Shown here: positions 17,109 to 25,084 of the stretch, piece by piece | Position numbering within the stretch: position 1 is the first letter of the stretch | Layout of the letters: every line of letters begins with the position of its first letter | Assembly: GCF_965277665.1 (NCBI RefSeq) | Contig: NZ_OZ255835.1 | Span: forward strand, 2,790,001-2,854,000 | Source of the DNA: Lichenicoccus sp965277665 | GTDB lineage: Bacteria; Pseudomonadota; Alphaproteobacteria; Acetobacterales; Acetobacteraceae | Reading direction: 5' to 3' | DNA length: 64,000 nt | Translations under genes and position numbers: made by a program | The notes under the pieces: generated by a model | The model's database searches: none | What the model was told of the DNA's origin: nothing | What the model saw: only the letters and a program-made list of their open reading frames with translations

Positions 17109-17428
17109 CCGCGGTCGACCGTCTGCAGCACCTCGAAACCCTCGAACTGCGGCGGCCCCAGATAGGAAGGGCGGTGGGTGCCCTGGCCGGCCTCGCGGTG
17201 CGCCTGGCGGAAGGCGTCCGACCGGGTCCATTCCTCGAAATGCGGCTTGGAGGACCAAACCGTGTGCGAGGCATAGAGCACGTGGTCGTCGCCGGCGGGG
17301 CCACGCAGCAGGTGGAAGACCTCGAAGCCGGGCACCTCGCGCAGCCGGGACTCTCGCGTCAGCCACATCTGCTCGAACTCGGTCTCCGAGCCAAGGGCCA
17401 CGCGGAACCGGTTCATCGCGATATACAT
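17105..17428 (-). CDS. Antibiotic biosynthesis monooxygenase (ABM) domain protein
   Basis: A 107-residue small ferredoxin-like-fold protein (MYIAMNRFRVALGSETEFE, then WSSKPHFEEWTRSDAF with the conserved Trp and Phe positions of ABM/HmoA-like proteins). Members range from heme-degrading enzymes to small quinone monooxygenases. I chose the internal ATG 17428, since upstream sequence is low-complexity. Translational overlap with the cobalamin adenosyltransferase suggests a tetrapyrrole or redox role, but this is inference from context. Confidence 0.72.
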   Translation of the reverse strand: MYIAMNRFRVALGSETEFEQMWLTRESRLREVPGFEVFHLLRGPAGDDHVLYASHTVWSSKPHFEEWTRSDAFRQAHREAGQGTHRPSYLGPPQFEGFEVLQTVDRG

Positions 17429-17497
17429 GGCGTCAGATCTCCTGCTGTCGAAACGGCTGCGGCCGCTGCCCCGGGGAGGGACCGCGGCCGGCAACCG

Positions 17498-17525
17498 CGA
17501 CGCATGTCCTGCTTAGGACGCGTCG
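17498..17525 (-). terminator. Hairpin containing the stop codon of the DUF4142 gene
   Basis: CGACGC (17498-17503) pairs with GCGTCG (17520-17525), and GTCCT (17506-17510) pairs with AGGAC (17515-17519), with a two-base bulge and a small loop. The TAA of the DUF4142 gene (17513-17515) lies at the loop. It may act as a transcript-end structure. Confidence 0.45.
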
Positions 17526-18100
17526 GCCTTAGGGTGGTGCATCATGTGGTGATGGTGCATCCCGCCCATTCCGGCGAGCGCCTTGGCGCGGTCCAGATGC
17601 ATCTGGATGGTCGGGATGGTCTGCGTCGCGAAGTTCTTCACGTCCGGATCGGTCCCGGAGGACGCCTCGGTCTGGAACGCGCTCAGCATCGCCTGGTGGC
17701 CCTGGATCTGGCCCTGCAGATAGTCATGGTCGAACTTGTGGCCATGCTCGCCCTGCAGCTTGGTCAGCATCGCCTGCTGATCGTCGCCGAGGGTGGTGGG
17801 AACGGTGCCGCCCTTGGCGGTGACGAGCTGCTTGAGCTGGTCGTCGTTGGCGGTGTGGTCGGAGACCATCTTCTCGGCGAAGGCCTTGATCGCCTTGCTG
17901 TGCGAGGTGCTGTCGGCCAGCTGGCCCATCTGCACCTCGGCCATGCCGCCCTGCGCCGCCGTCTGGATGAAGCTCGCATCGTTGGCGGCGATCGGCGGCG
18001 GCGCCGGTGGCGGGGCGGGAGGGGCCGGCGGCTTGGTGTCGGCACAGGCGGCGAGTGGCAGGAGCGCGAGAGCGAGGCCCCAGCGTACGGTGCGGTTCAT
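17513..18100 (-). CDS. DUF4142 domain lipoprotein
   Basis: A 195-residue exported protein with a lipoprotein signal (LALALLPLAAC, lipobox Cys near residue 19), then a Pro/Ala-rich linker (PPAPPAPPPAPPP), then the helical DUF4142 domain (NDASFIQTAAQGGMAEVQMG, SDHTANDDQLKQL). The C-terminal tail is rich in His and Met (GGMHHHHMMHH), which could bind metal. DUF4142 proteins are ferritin-like four-helix bundles with no assigned reaction. It stands alone. The start is ATG 18100. Confidence 0.85.
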   Translation of the reverse strand: MNRTVRWGLALALLPLAACADTKPPAPPAPPPAPPPIAANDASFIQTAAQGGMAEVQMGQLADSTSHSKAIKAFAEKMVSDHTANDDQLKQLVTAKGGTVPTTLGDDQQAMLTKLQGEHGHKFDHDYLQGQIQGHQAMLSAFQTEASSGTDPDVKNFATQTIPTIQMHLDRAKALAGMGGMHHHHMMHHPKADAS

Positions 18101-18240
18101 GAAGCAGCATTCCTTTGGAAGAGACGTGTCCGTGGCTGCGTTGCAACGCCATAGCGTGCAAGGCGTTCTCTGCGCCGCTGACAAAACCCGCTTTGTCGCG
18201 TTATCGAACCGAAATCAACCGTTTTCGCGCAAGCGCACGG

Positions 18241-19191
18241 TCAGTCTGTTTCGCGCAAGCGCTCCACCGCCTGCACCAGGGCGCGGCGGATGCCGGGCTC
18301 CAGGGCGGAGTGCCCGGCATCCGCCACCAAGTTCAGCTTCGCCGCGCGCCAGCGCTCCGCGAGATGGAAGGCGCTGCGCGCGGGGCAGATCATGTCGTAG
18401 CGACCCTGAACGATCTCGGCCGGCACGTGCGCGATCCGGTCGATGCCTTCGAGCAGCCCCACCGGCGGCAGGAACAGCCGGTTGGCGAAGTAGTGCGCCT
18501 CGATCCGGGCCAGGCCCAGCGCCGCGCGGTCGCGGGCGAAGCCGAGCACGGTGGCAGGCGTCGGCAGCAGCGTCGAGCAGGTGCCCTCGTACATCGACCA
18601 GGCGCGCGAGGCCGGCAGATGCACCGCCGGGTCGGGATCGGTCAGGCGCGAGAGATAGCCGCCGAGCAGGTCGCCGCGCTCCTCAAGCGGCAGGTGGCCG
18701 GCGAACGCGGCATGCGCATCCGGGAAGATCTGCTCCAGGCCGTACAGGAACCAGGCGAGCTCCTCCGATCGCCCGAGGAAGATGCCGCGCAGCACCAGCC
18801 CGCTCACCCGGTCGGGATGCGCCTGCGCATAGGACAGGCCGAGGGTGGACCCCCAGGAGCCACCGAACAGCAGCCACCGCTCGATGCCGAGCAGGTCGCG
18901 CAGCTGCTCGATGTCGCGCAGCAGGGCCGGAGTGGTGTTCGCGGTGATGCTGCCTTGCGGGCGCGAACGGCCGGCACCGCGCTGGTCGAACAGCACCACG
19001 CGCCAGTGCGACGGGTCGAAGAACCGGCGATGCACCGCGCCCGCGCCGGCACCCGGGCCGCCATGCAGGAACAAGGCGGGACGGCCGTGCGGATTGCCGA
19101 CCTGCTCCCAATAGATCGAGTGTCCTCCCTCCACCGCGAGGTAGCCGGTCTCGTACGGGTCGATTTCCGGGAACAGCTCGGCACGCGGCAT
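18241..19191 (-). CDS. pip: Proline iminopeptidase (peptidase S33)
   Basis: A 316-residue alpha/beta hydrolase that releases N-terminal proline from peptides. It has HGGPGAGAG (43-51), DQRGAGRS, the nucleophile elbow GGSWGS (Ser112), the Asp in QGRYDMICP and the His in DAGHSALEP. No signal peptide, so cytoplasmic. The start is ATG 19191, because the longer frame runs across the divergent DUF423 gene. The two genes are separated by 45 bp. Confidence 0.92.
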   Translation of the reverse strand: MPRAELFPEIDPYETGYLAVEGGHSIYWEQVGNPHGRPALFLHGGPGAGAGAVHRRFFDPSHWRVVLFDQRGAGRSRPQGSITANTTPALLRDIEQLRDLLGIERWLLFGGSWGSTLGLSYAQAHPDRVSGLVLRGIFLGRSEELAWFLYGLEQIFPDAHAAFAGHLPLEERGDLLGGYLSRLTDPDPAVHLPASRAWSMYEGTCSTLLPTPATVLGFARDRAALGLARIEAHYFANRLFLPPVGLLEGIDRIAHVPAEIVQGRYDMICPARSAFHLAERWRAAKLNLVADAGHSALEPGIRRALVQAVERLRETD

Positions 19192-19236
19192 GCCGCAACT
19201 ATACGCATCCCCGCCGGTGCAGCTAGAAGCGCTGCG

Positions 19237-19641
19237 ATGCGCTCCTCCCACGCACCGTCCAGAGCCTGGCTTGCCGCGGGTGCGCTGCTCGGACTGCTCA
19301 CGGTGGCTGGCGCCGCCCTGTCTGCGCATCTGCCCGACCGGCTGCTGGCACCCGGCGGGCGGGACAGCCTGCGCGCGGCGGTGCAAGTCATCGGCTGGCA
19401 CGCCGCCGCACTGCTGGCGGCAGCACTCTGGATGCGCGACGCCGCCTGGCGCCGGCTGGTCCACGTCGCCTGCCTCTGCCTGCTGACCGGCACCGCCTGC
19501 TTTAGCATCGGCGTCTGCGTGCCGGCCCTGGGCGGGCGGCATCTCGGGCGGCTGGCGCCCACCGGCGGCATCCTGCAGATGGCCGGCTGGCTGCTGCTGG
19601 CGATCTCGACCCTTGGGCGGCCGCGACGCCGGGACGGCTGA
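19237..19641 (+). CDS. DUF423 family small membrane protein
   Basis: A 134-residue protein with four hydrophobic segments. The first has the family pattern AAGALLGLLTVAGAALSAHL, and further on PTGGILQMAGWLLLA matches the DUF423/YgdD-type end. The function is unknown. The start is ATG 19237. Its TGA overlaps the ATG of the RlmM-like gene, a pairing that suggests co-expression. Confidence 0.8.
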   Translation: MRSSHAPSRAWLAAGALLGLLTVAGAALSAHLPDRLLAPGGRDSLRAAVQVIGWHAAALLAAALWMRDAAWRRLVHVACLCLLTGTACFSIGVCVPALGGRHLGRLAPTGGILQMAGWLLLAISTLGRPRRRDG

Positions 19642-20573
19642 TGCAGCCGGTGCGCGCGGCCTATCTCGCCGACGCGCTGACGCAGCCGGTTCTGGCGGAG
19701 GAGTTGCGCCGCCTCGGGGTCGGCGTCCTGGACTGGCACGGGCTGCTTGCCCTGTCGCCCGATCCGCCGCGCGCCTCGGCCTGGGCGCTCGATGTCTGGA
19801 CCGAGCCGGAGCTGGTCGCGTGCCACTCGATCGGTCTCGCCGCGACGGCGCTGCGGGATCGGCAGCGCAACTGGAGCCTGTATCCCGCCGCCCAGCATCG
19901 CCGCTGCGCGCTGATCGCCGCCCGCCTGCCGACGGTCAAGGCGGCACCGCTGCGCTTCCCGGCGCCGATGCCGACCGCCCCGCTCGGCGCCTGGACCCTG
20001 CTCGCCCTCGACCGGATGCTGCTGAGCCGGCGCAAGACCAGCCCGTTCGTGAACGGCGCCTGTCGCTTTGTCGAGGATCGCACCGGGCCGCCATCGCGCG
20101 CCTACCTCAAGCTGTGGGAGGCCTGCACCCGCCTCGGTGCGCATCCCGGTCCGGGCGATCGCTGCATCGATCTTGGCGCAGCACCGGGGGGCTGGAGCTG
20201 GGCGCTGGCGCAGCTTGGCGCCGAGGTGATCGCGGTCGACAAGGCGGATCTCGCGCCCGAGGTCGCGGCACTGCCGAACGTGACGCTCAGGCGCGAGAGC
20301 GCCTTCGGCCTGCAGCCGGAACAGGAACCCGAGACCGACTGGCTGTTCAGCGACGTGATCGCCTATCCTGAGCGCCTGCTCGGCCTGGTGTCGCGCTGGA
20401 TCGCGGCCGGCCGCACCCGACGGATCGTCTGCAGCATCAAGTTCCAGGGTGCCACCGACCATGCGCTCGCAGACCGCTTCGCGGCGATTGCGGGTGCGAT
20501 GCTGATCCATCTCGCACACAACAAGCACGAGCTGACCTTCATGTGGAGACGACCGCCGCCGGCACCTCCCTGA
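19641..20573 (+). CDS. rlmM: RlmM-like 23S rRNA 2'-O-methyltransferase
   Basis: A 310-residue protein with an N-terminal THUMP-like part and a C-terminal Rossmann methyltransferase domain. Motif I is CIDLGAAPGGWSWAL (about residue 172) followed by IAVDKADL; the FtsJ/RlmM-type Asp is in FSDVIAYPE and the Lys in CSIKFQG, with a C-terminal HNKHELTF as in RlmM. E. coli RlmM methylates C2498 of 23S rRNA. This protein is shorter, so the exact site is inferred. It starts at ATG overlapping the DUF423 stop and its last 35 bp overlap the end of the convergent ATP-grasp gene. Confidence 0.8.
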   Translation: MQPVRAAYLADALTQPVLAEELRRLGVGVLDWHGLLALSPDPPRASAWALDVWTEPELVACHSIGLAATALRDRQRNWSLYPAAQHRRCALIAARLPTVKAAPLRFPAPMPTAPLGAWTLLALDRMLLSRRKTSPFVNGACRFVEDRTGPPSRAYLKLWEACTRLGAHPGPGDRCIDLGAAPGGWSWALAQLGAEVIAVDKADLAPEVAALPNVTLRRESAFGLQPEQEPETDWLFSDVIAYPERLLGLVSRWIAAGRTRRIVCSIKFQGATDHALADRFAAIAGAMLIHLAHNKHELTFMWRRPPPAPP

Positions 20574-21723
20574 CCGGCGACGCGCAGCGCGCGCGACGAT
20601 CGATCATGGCCTCGACGGCGCGCCGGATGCGGCCGGCGGCATCGGGCGCGCCCCGGCCCGCGCCGCTTCTGCGGTCATGCACGATCATGCCGGTCTCGAC
20701 CTCGAAGACCAGCAGCCTGCCATCCGGCATCAGCCCGCAATCCAGGCCGAAATAGTCCAGTCCCACCCGGTCTGCGAGTGCGCGCAAGGCGCTGCGCGCC
20801 GGCGCCGGGAACACCGCATCGAGCGAGTGCAGGAAACGATTCTCTTCCTCGCACTTGAGCGGGTCGAGCTCCATGCCGGCATTGTAGTACCAGACCGCCC
20901 AGTCGTGATGGATGCCGAGATGCAACGGGTAGGGCACGCCGTCCACGAACACGATGCGATACTTACGCCACTGCCCATCCGCGCTGCGGTAGTCGATGAA
21001 CGGCGACACCGTGAAGCCTCGCGGGTCCCGATGCCGCCGGTCGTAATCGGCCAGCGCATCCGGATCCGCGATCCACTCCAAGCCGTGTCCCGCATGCGAG
21101 CCGGCCGGCCGGATGATCAGCGGATACTCGACCGGCGCGGGATGCAGGCGCAGGCGCGCGACATGCTCCGGCACGATCGCATCGGGCAGGTCATGCAGCA
21201 GTTCCGCGACCCGCACCCGGCTGAGCTCCGCAATGCGCGCGCCATGGTTGATGACCGGGGCATCGATGACCCGAGCGAGTGTATCAGCGGCGCGCAAAGC
21301 AGCAGCGTGATGCTCGTCCTGGGCGATGGCGATGAACACGCAGTCGAACGGCATCGCCTGCAGCAGGTCCGATGGCAGCGCCGCGGCCGGATCGGTGATC
21401 CACAGCGTGTGCAGCAGCGTGTTGTCGTCGAACAGCCGGTCGAGCGGCAGGTTGGCCTGGAAATCGCCGGGCACGCAGAGCATCAGCACCGTCCGGACGG
21501 GACGCTGCGCGGAGGCGCGATGCCGGGTGAAGAACGCGCCGTCGGCCAGGGCGGCGCCGAGATGCGTCAGCGCCGCGGCGCGGTCGCCGAGCGCCTGGCA
21601 GGTTTCCCAGAGCATGCGGTGCGCCTCGCGACGCAACGAGGGTTCGCGCGTCGCCGCTTCCAGCAGGAGCCGTGACCGCTGCCAGCAGGCGCGCTCGCGG
21701 GCGAGATCCGTCGGCACCAGCAT
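20539..21723 (-). CDS. ATP-grasp-like protein of unknown function with helical N-terminus
   Basis: A 394-residue protein. Residues 1-60 look like TPR-type helices (REAHRMLWETCQALGDRAAA), then a pre-ATP-grasp part with PVINHGARIAELSRVRVAEL, then an ATP-grasp-like fold with EYPLIIRPAGSHAGHGLEWI, YRIVFVDGVPYPLHL and the Mg-site strand DGRLLVFEVETGMIVHD. The usual nucleotide-binding Lys appears replaced by Arg in LIIRPAG. Such proteins are usually ligases joining an amine to a carboxylate, but no partner gene is adjacent. It converges on the RlmM-like gene with a 35-bp antisense overlap. Confidence 0.68.
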   Translation of the reverse strand: MLVPTDLARERACWQRSRLLLEAATREPSLRREAHRMLWETCQALGDRAAALTHLGAALADGAFFTRHRASAQRPVRTVLMLCVPGDFQANLPLDRLFDDNTLLHTLWITDPAAALPSDLLQAMPFDCVFIAIAQDEHHAAALRAADTLARVIDAPVINHGARIAELSRVRVAELLHDLPDAIVPEHVARLRLHPAPVEYPLIIRPAGSHAGHGLEWIADPDALADYDRRHRDPRGFTVSPFIDYRSADGQWRKYRIVFVDGVPYPLHLGIHHDWAVWYYNAGMELDPLKCEEENRFLHSLDAVFPAPARSALRALADRVGLDYFGLDCGLMPDGRLLVFEVETGMIVHDRRSGAGRGAPDAAGRIRRAVEAMIDRRARCASPVREVPAAVVST

Positions 21724-21788
21724 GCTTTGCCCTCCAACCAGCAGGCCAGGCTAGCGCCCTGGTGGTTAAGCGAGCATGAACGCCACCC

Positions 21789-22316
21789 TCAGGAGCGGGC
21801 GTTCCATTTCGCGAGCTGGTCGACCACCGCCTGCGACGACATCGTGCGCGCGTTGCCGAGAGTTAGCGTGCCGTCGGCGTTCAGCAGCTTGCCGTCCGGG
21901 GTCACGATCAGCACGGTCGGGATCGCCTTGACCACGACGCCGTAGCGCCGGGCGATGTCCATGTTGACGTTGAAATGGTCGACATTCACCGAGACCGGCA
22001 CGAAGTTCTGCGCGACCCACGGCTGCACCGGCGCGAGCCGCATCACGCCTGCGAGCATGCGGCAGTCCGGGCACCAGTTCGCGCCGAAATCGATCAGCAG
22101 GCGGCGGCCGCTCTGCCGCGCCTGGCGTACCGCGGCAGCCACCGCGTCGTGCGCCGCGGCCGGCGTATCGTACGGATGCGCCACCGGCTGCGGCTGCCCG
22201 GGGGGCACCTGCGGCGGCGGCGTCAGCGCCAAGACGGGGCCGCTTGTCCACGCCAGGGACGGCCCGATCAAGGACAGCGCCACGATTGCGGCGGCGAAGC
22301 GGGAGGCAGGCTTCAC
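21789..22316 (-). CDS. Exported thioredoxin-family protein
   Basis: A 175-residue protein starting at GTG 22316 with a signal peptide (RFAAAIVALSLIGPSLAWTS), a Pro-rich stretch, and a thioredoxin fold with the active site NWCPDC (C82, C85) and the cis-Pro in KAIPTVLIV. The CPDC centre differs from CGPC of cytoplasmic thioredoxin and suggests a periplasmic thiol reductase or isomerase. It follows ssuA by 17 bp on the same strand, so it is probably expressed with the sulfonate uptake gene. Confidence 0.82.
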   Translation of the reverse strand: MKPASRFAAAIVALSLIGPSLAWTSGPVLALTPPPQVPPGQPQPVAHPYDTPAAAHDAVAAAVRQARQSGRRLLIDFGANWCPDCRMLAGVMRLAPVQPWVAQNFVPVSVNVDHFNVNMDIARRYGVVVKAIPTVLIVTPDGKLLNADGTLTLGNARTMSSQAVVDQLAKWNARS

Positions 22317-22333
22317 GGCATTATCTCCACTGA

Positions 22334-23323
22334 TCAGGCGGCCGCGTGCCAGACCGCCTTGCTGACATCGAGCGGCGCCGGGATGAGATGCTGGGCGGCG
22401 AAAATATCGGCGATCTGCTGCTGCTCGGCGACAACATCCGGCGTCATCGGCGAGACGCCGAAGCTGAGCCGGTCGATCGCACGAGCCACCACATCGAGCG
22501 GCAGCCCCGTATCGGCGGCGAGATACCCTGCCACGTTCTCCTTGTGACCGCCGGCCCAGACATCCGACCGGTTCAGCTGCCGCAGCGTCTCCTGCACCAG
22601 GTCCGGATGCGCCGTGGTGAAGGCACGGTCCGCCAGCAGGAACTGCCGGTTCTGCACCAGCCCCTGCGCGGTCGCCAGGATGCGCGGGCTCGAGCCGACC
22701 TCGACCGAGGACAGATAGGGATCCCAGATCGCCCAGGCATCGACGCGGCCGGTATCGAAGGCGGGACGTCCGGCGGCCGGCGGCAGATAGACCGGATTGA
22801 TGTCGGCCGAGGTCAGCCCCGCATGCTGCAGCGCGCGCAGCAGCAGCCAGTGCACGTTCGAGCCGCGGTTCAGCGCCACCGACTTGCCCTTGAGGCCGGC
22901 CAGGCTGGTGATCGGGCTGCCCTTGGGCACGATGATCGCCTCGCCCTGCGGCGCCGGCGGCTCGTGCGCCACGTACACGATGCGGCTGCTGGCAGCCTGC
23001 GCGAAGATCGGCGGGGTGTCGCCGGTGATCCCGAAATCCAGCGCGCCGGATCCCATCGCCTGCAGCATCTGCGGCCCGGCCGGGTGCTCGCTCCACTCCA
23101 CCCGGTCACCGGCCCCGGCCAGCGCCTGCTCCAGGTAGCCGGTATGCTTGAGGATGATCAGCGTGCCGTAGCGCTGGTAGCCGATGCGTATGGTGCGTCC
23201 GCCGGCGGCCCGGGCGCAGCGCGCAAAGGGTGCGGCGAGGGCGGCCCCGATGGATGCGGTTATGACTGTGCGCCTGGTCGAAGTCAGGATCGACCGGCGC
23301 GGCGGGGCATTGTATTGATCCAC
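22334..23323 (-). CDS. ssuA: Aliphatic sulfonate ABC transporter substrate-binding protein
   Basis: A 329-residue periplasmic binding protein of the SsuA/TauA type. The N-terminus has two Arg pairs before a hydrophobic segment (STRRTVITASIGAALAAPFA), possibly Tat-like. Family patterns: RIGYQRYGTLIILKHTGYLE, SGALDFGITGDTPPIFAQA, LKGKSVALNRGSNVHWLL, VDAWAIWDPYLSSVE. It should capture alkanesulfonates for import under sulfur limitation. The permease and ATPase (ssuC, ssuB) are not in this window. It is divergent from ssuD across 84 bp. Confidence 0.88.
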   Translation of the reverse strand: MDQYNAPPRRSILTSTRRTVITASIGAALAAPFARCARAAGGRTIRIGYQRYGTLIILKHTGYLEQALAGAGDRVEWSEHPAGPQMLQAMGSGALDFGITGDTPPIFAQAASSRIVYVAHEPPAPQGEAIIVPKGSPITSLAGLKGKSVALNRGSNVHWLLLRALQHAGLTSADINPVYLPPAAGRPAFDTGRVDAWAIWDPYLSSVEVGSSPRILATAQGLVQNRQFLLADRAFTTAHPDLVQETLRQLNRSDVWAGGHKENVAGYLAADTGLPLDVVARAIDRLSFGVSPMTPDVVAEQQQIADIFAAQHLIPAPLDVSKAVWHAAA

Positions 23324-23407
23324 TGGTCGCTACACCTTCAGGCGCGAGATACACGTGTCCGGGTCGTGATTGGCTCGAAAACTCCACCGACGCAAGGGAA
23401 CTCCGTC

Positions 23408-24580
23408 TTGTCTCACGCAGCCGAAGCCGCCGATGTCCTGTGGTTCCTGCCGACCCACGGCGATGGCCGCTATCTGGGCTCGCAGACCGGCGCCCGCCAC
23501 GTCACCCTCAGCTACCTGAGCCAGATCGCCCAGGCGGCCGACGATCTCGGCTATTTCGGCATGCTGCTGCCGACCGGGAAGTCCTGCGAGGATAGCTGGG
23601 TGGTCGCGTCCGCGATGATCCCGCTGACCAAGCGGGTGCGCTTCCTGGTTGCGGTCCGGCCGGGGCTGTCGGAGCCGTCGATGACCGCCCGGATGGCGGC
23701 GACGTTCGACCGGCTGTCGGGTGGCCGGCTGCTGGTCAACGTGGTCACCGGCGGCGACCCGTCGGAGCTGGCAGGCGATGGTGTGTTCCTCGACCATACC
23801 GCGCGCTACGAAGCGACCGACGAGTATTTGACCGTCTGGCGCCGCATGCTGGCCGGCGAGACGGTGCAGTTCGACGGCAAGCATCTCAGCAGCAAGGGCG
23901 GCAAGCTGCTGTATCCGCCTGTCCAGGCCCCCTATCCGCCGCTGTATTTCGGCGGCTCCTCCGAGATCGGCCAGCGTGTCGCGGCCGAGCATGTCGATGT
24001 CTATCTGACCTGGGGCGAGCCACCGGCAGCCGTTGCAGAGAAGATCGATCAGGTCCGGCGCCTCGCCGCCGAGCGGGGCCGCACCCTGTCGTTCGGCATC
24101 CGTCTGCATGTGATCGTGCGGGAGACCGAGCAGGAGGCGTGGGACGAAGCCTCCCGGCTGATCGGCCATGTCAGCGATGCCGATATCGCCCGCGCGCAGG
24201 CGGCGTTCAGCGGGTTCGACAGCGTCGGCCAGACGCGCATGGCCAAGCTGCATGGCGGCTCGCGCGACAAGCTCGTGGTCGGTCCCAACCTCTGGGCCGG
24301 CGTCGGTTTGGTGCGCGGCGGCGCCGGCACCGCCCTGGTCGGGTCAGCCCAGCAGGTCGCGGACCGCATGCAGGAATATATGGCCCTCGGCATCGATCGC
24401 TTCATCCTCTCGGGCTACCCGCACCTGGAGGAGTGCTACCGCTTTGCCGAACTGGTGTTCCCGCTGCTGCCCCTCAGGGCGACCACCGGCATCGATCGCG
24501 GGGTTGCGCGCAATGCCGGCCCGTTCGGCGAAGTGATCGCCAATGTCGGCGCACCGTCGCACCGGGTCGCCGCGAGCTAG
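23408..24580 (+). CDS. ssuD: FMNH2-dependent alkanesulfonate monooxygenase
   Basis: A 390-residue luciferase-like enzyme that releases sulfite from alkanesulfonates using FMNH2 and O2. It has WFLPTHGDGRYLG, LPTGKSCEDSWVVAS, PGLSEPSMTARMAATFDRLS, NVVTGGDPSELAGDG and ILSGYPHLEE, all SsuD-typical. The likely start is TTG 23408, preceded by AAGGGA at a good distance, since no in-frame ATG precedes the conserved domain. The partner FMN reductase ssuE is not seen. A large hairpin region follows the stop immediately. Confidence 0.92.
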   Translation: MSHAAEAADVLWFLPTHGDGRYLGSQTGARHVTLSYLSQIAQAADDLGYFGMLLPTGKSCEDSWVVASAMIPLTKRVRFLVAVRPGLSEPSMTARMAATFDRLSGGRLLVNVVTGGDPSELAGDGVFLDHTARYEATDEYLTVWRRMLAGETVQFDGKHLSSKGGKLLYPPVQAPYPPLYFGGSSEIGQRVAAEHVDVYLTWGEPPAAVAEKIDQVRRLAAERGRTLSFGIRLHVIVRETEQEAWDEASRLIGHVSDADIARAQAAFSGFDSVGQTRMAKLHGGSRDKLVVGPNLWAGVGLVRGGAGTALVGSAQQVADRMQEYMALGIDRFILSGYPHLEECYRFAELVFPLLPLRATTGIDRGVARNAGPFGEVIANVGAPSHRVAAS

Positions 24581-24756
24581 AGCAAGACCGGCTCAAGTTG
24601 AGCCGGTAAACTTGCTCTACCAGATTGATCTAGAGACTGATTCACGTCTCAGGCTGGTTCAGCCTGAGACGATCAGGCTCAGCTTGTCGTTTGATAGAGC
24701 AGCTTTATCCGACACTTGGCATCGCGAAGCGATTCCAAGTGATCGGATGCTGCTCT
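24580..24756. repeat. Three consecutive hairpins after ssuD
   Basis: Hairpin 1 (24580-24617): GAGCAAG pairs with CTTGCTC around CCGGCTCAA/TTGAGCCGG with a one-base loop. Hairpin 2 (24646-24670): GTCTCAGGCT pairs perfectly with AGCCTGAGAC. Hairpin 3 (24696-24756): AGAGCAGC pairs with GCTGCTCT around ACTTGG/CCAAGT. The first could terminate ssuD. The set occupies the 202-bp gap before the convergent Trm112-like gene and shares the GGCTCAA/TTGAGCC core with the repeat at 46442. Confidence 0.75.
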
Positions 24757-24782
24757 AGTTGATCTGGCGGGGCCGATGGCGC

Positions 24783-24998
24783 TCAGTCCTCGAGATTGCG
24801 CGCCTCGTCGGGCAGCATGATCGGGATGCCGTCGCGGATCGGATAGGCCAGCCCGGCCTTGCGGCTGATCAGTTCGCCGGCCTCGCGGTCGTAGATCAGT
24901 TCGGTCTTGGTCACCGGGCAGACCAGGATTTCCAGCAAACGCGGGTCGACCGGCACTGGGCCTGCGGGCTGGTCAGGATCGGTTACAGTGTCCGACAT
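24783..24998 (-). CDS. Trm112-family (UPF0434/YcaR-like) protein
   Basis: A 71-residue protein starting at MSDTVTDPDQ; an ATG 20 codons further upstream is possible. The core LLEILVCPVTKTELIYDREA and LAYPIRDGIPIMLPDEAR is the Trm112/YcaR signature. Eukaryotic Trm112 activates methyltransferases; the bacterial role is unclear. It follows the Lon-N protein and CnoX on the same strand, a common alphaproteobacterial neighbourhood. Confidence 0.85.
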   Translation of the reverse strand: MSDTVTDPDQPAGPVPVDPRLLEILVCPVTKTELIYDREAGELISRKAGLAYPIRDGIPIMLPDEARNLED

Positions 24999-25084
24999 TG
25001 TCTTGGGGTTCCCCGGGGCTGAGCTCTGGTCGCTCGCGTGGCCTGTGGTCGCTTGCATGGTCTATAGCCGGCAATCCGACCGCC

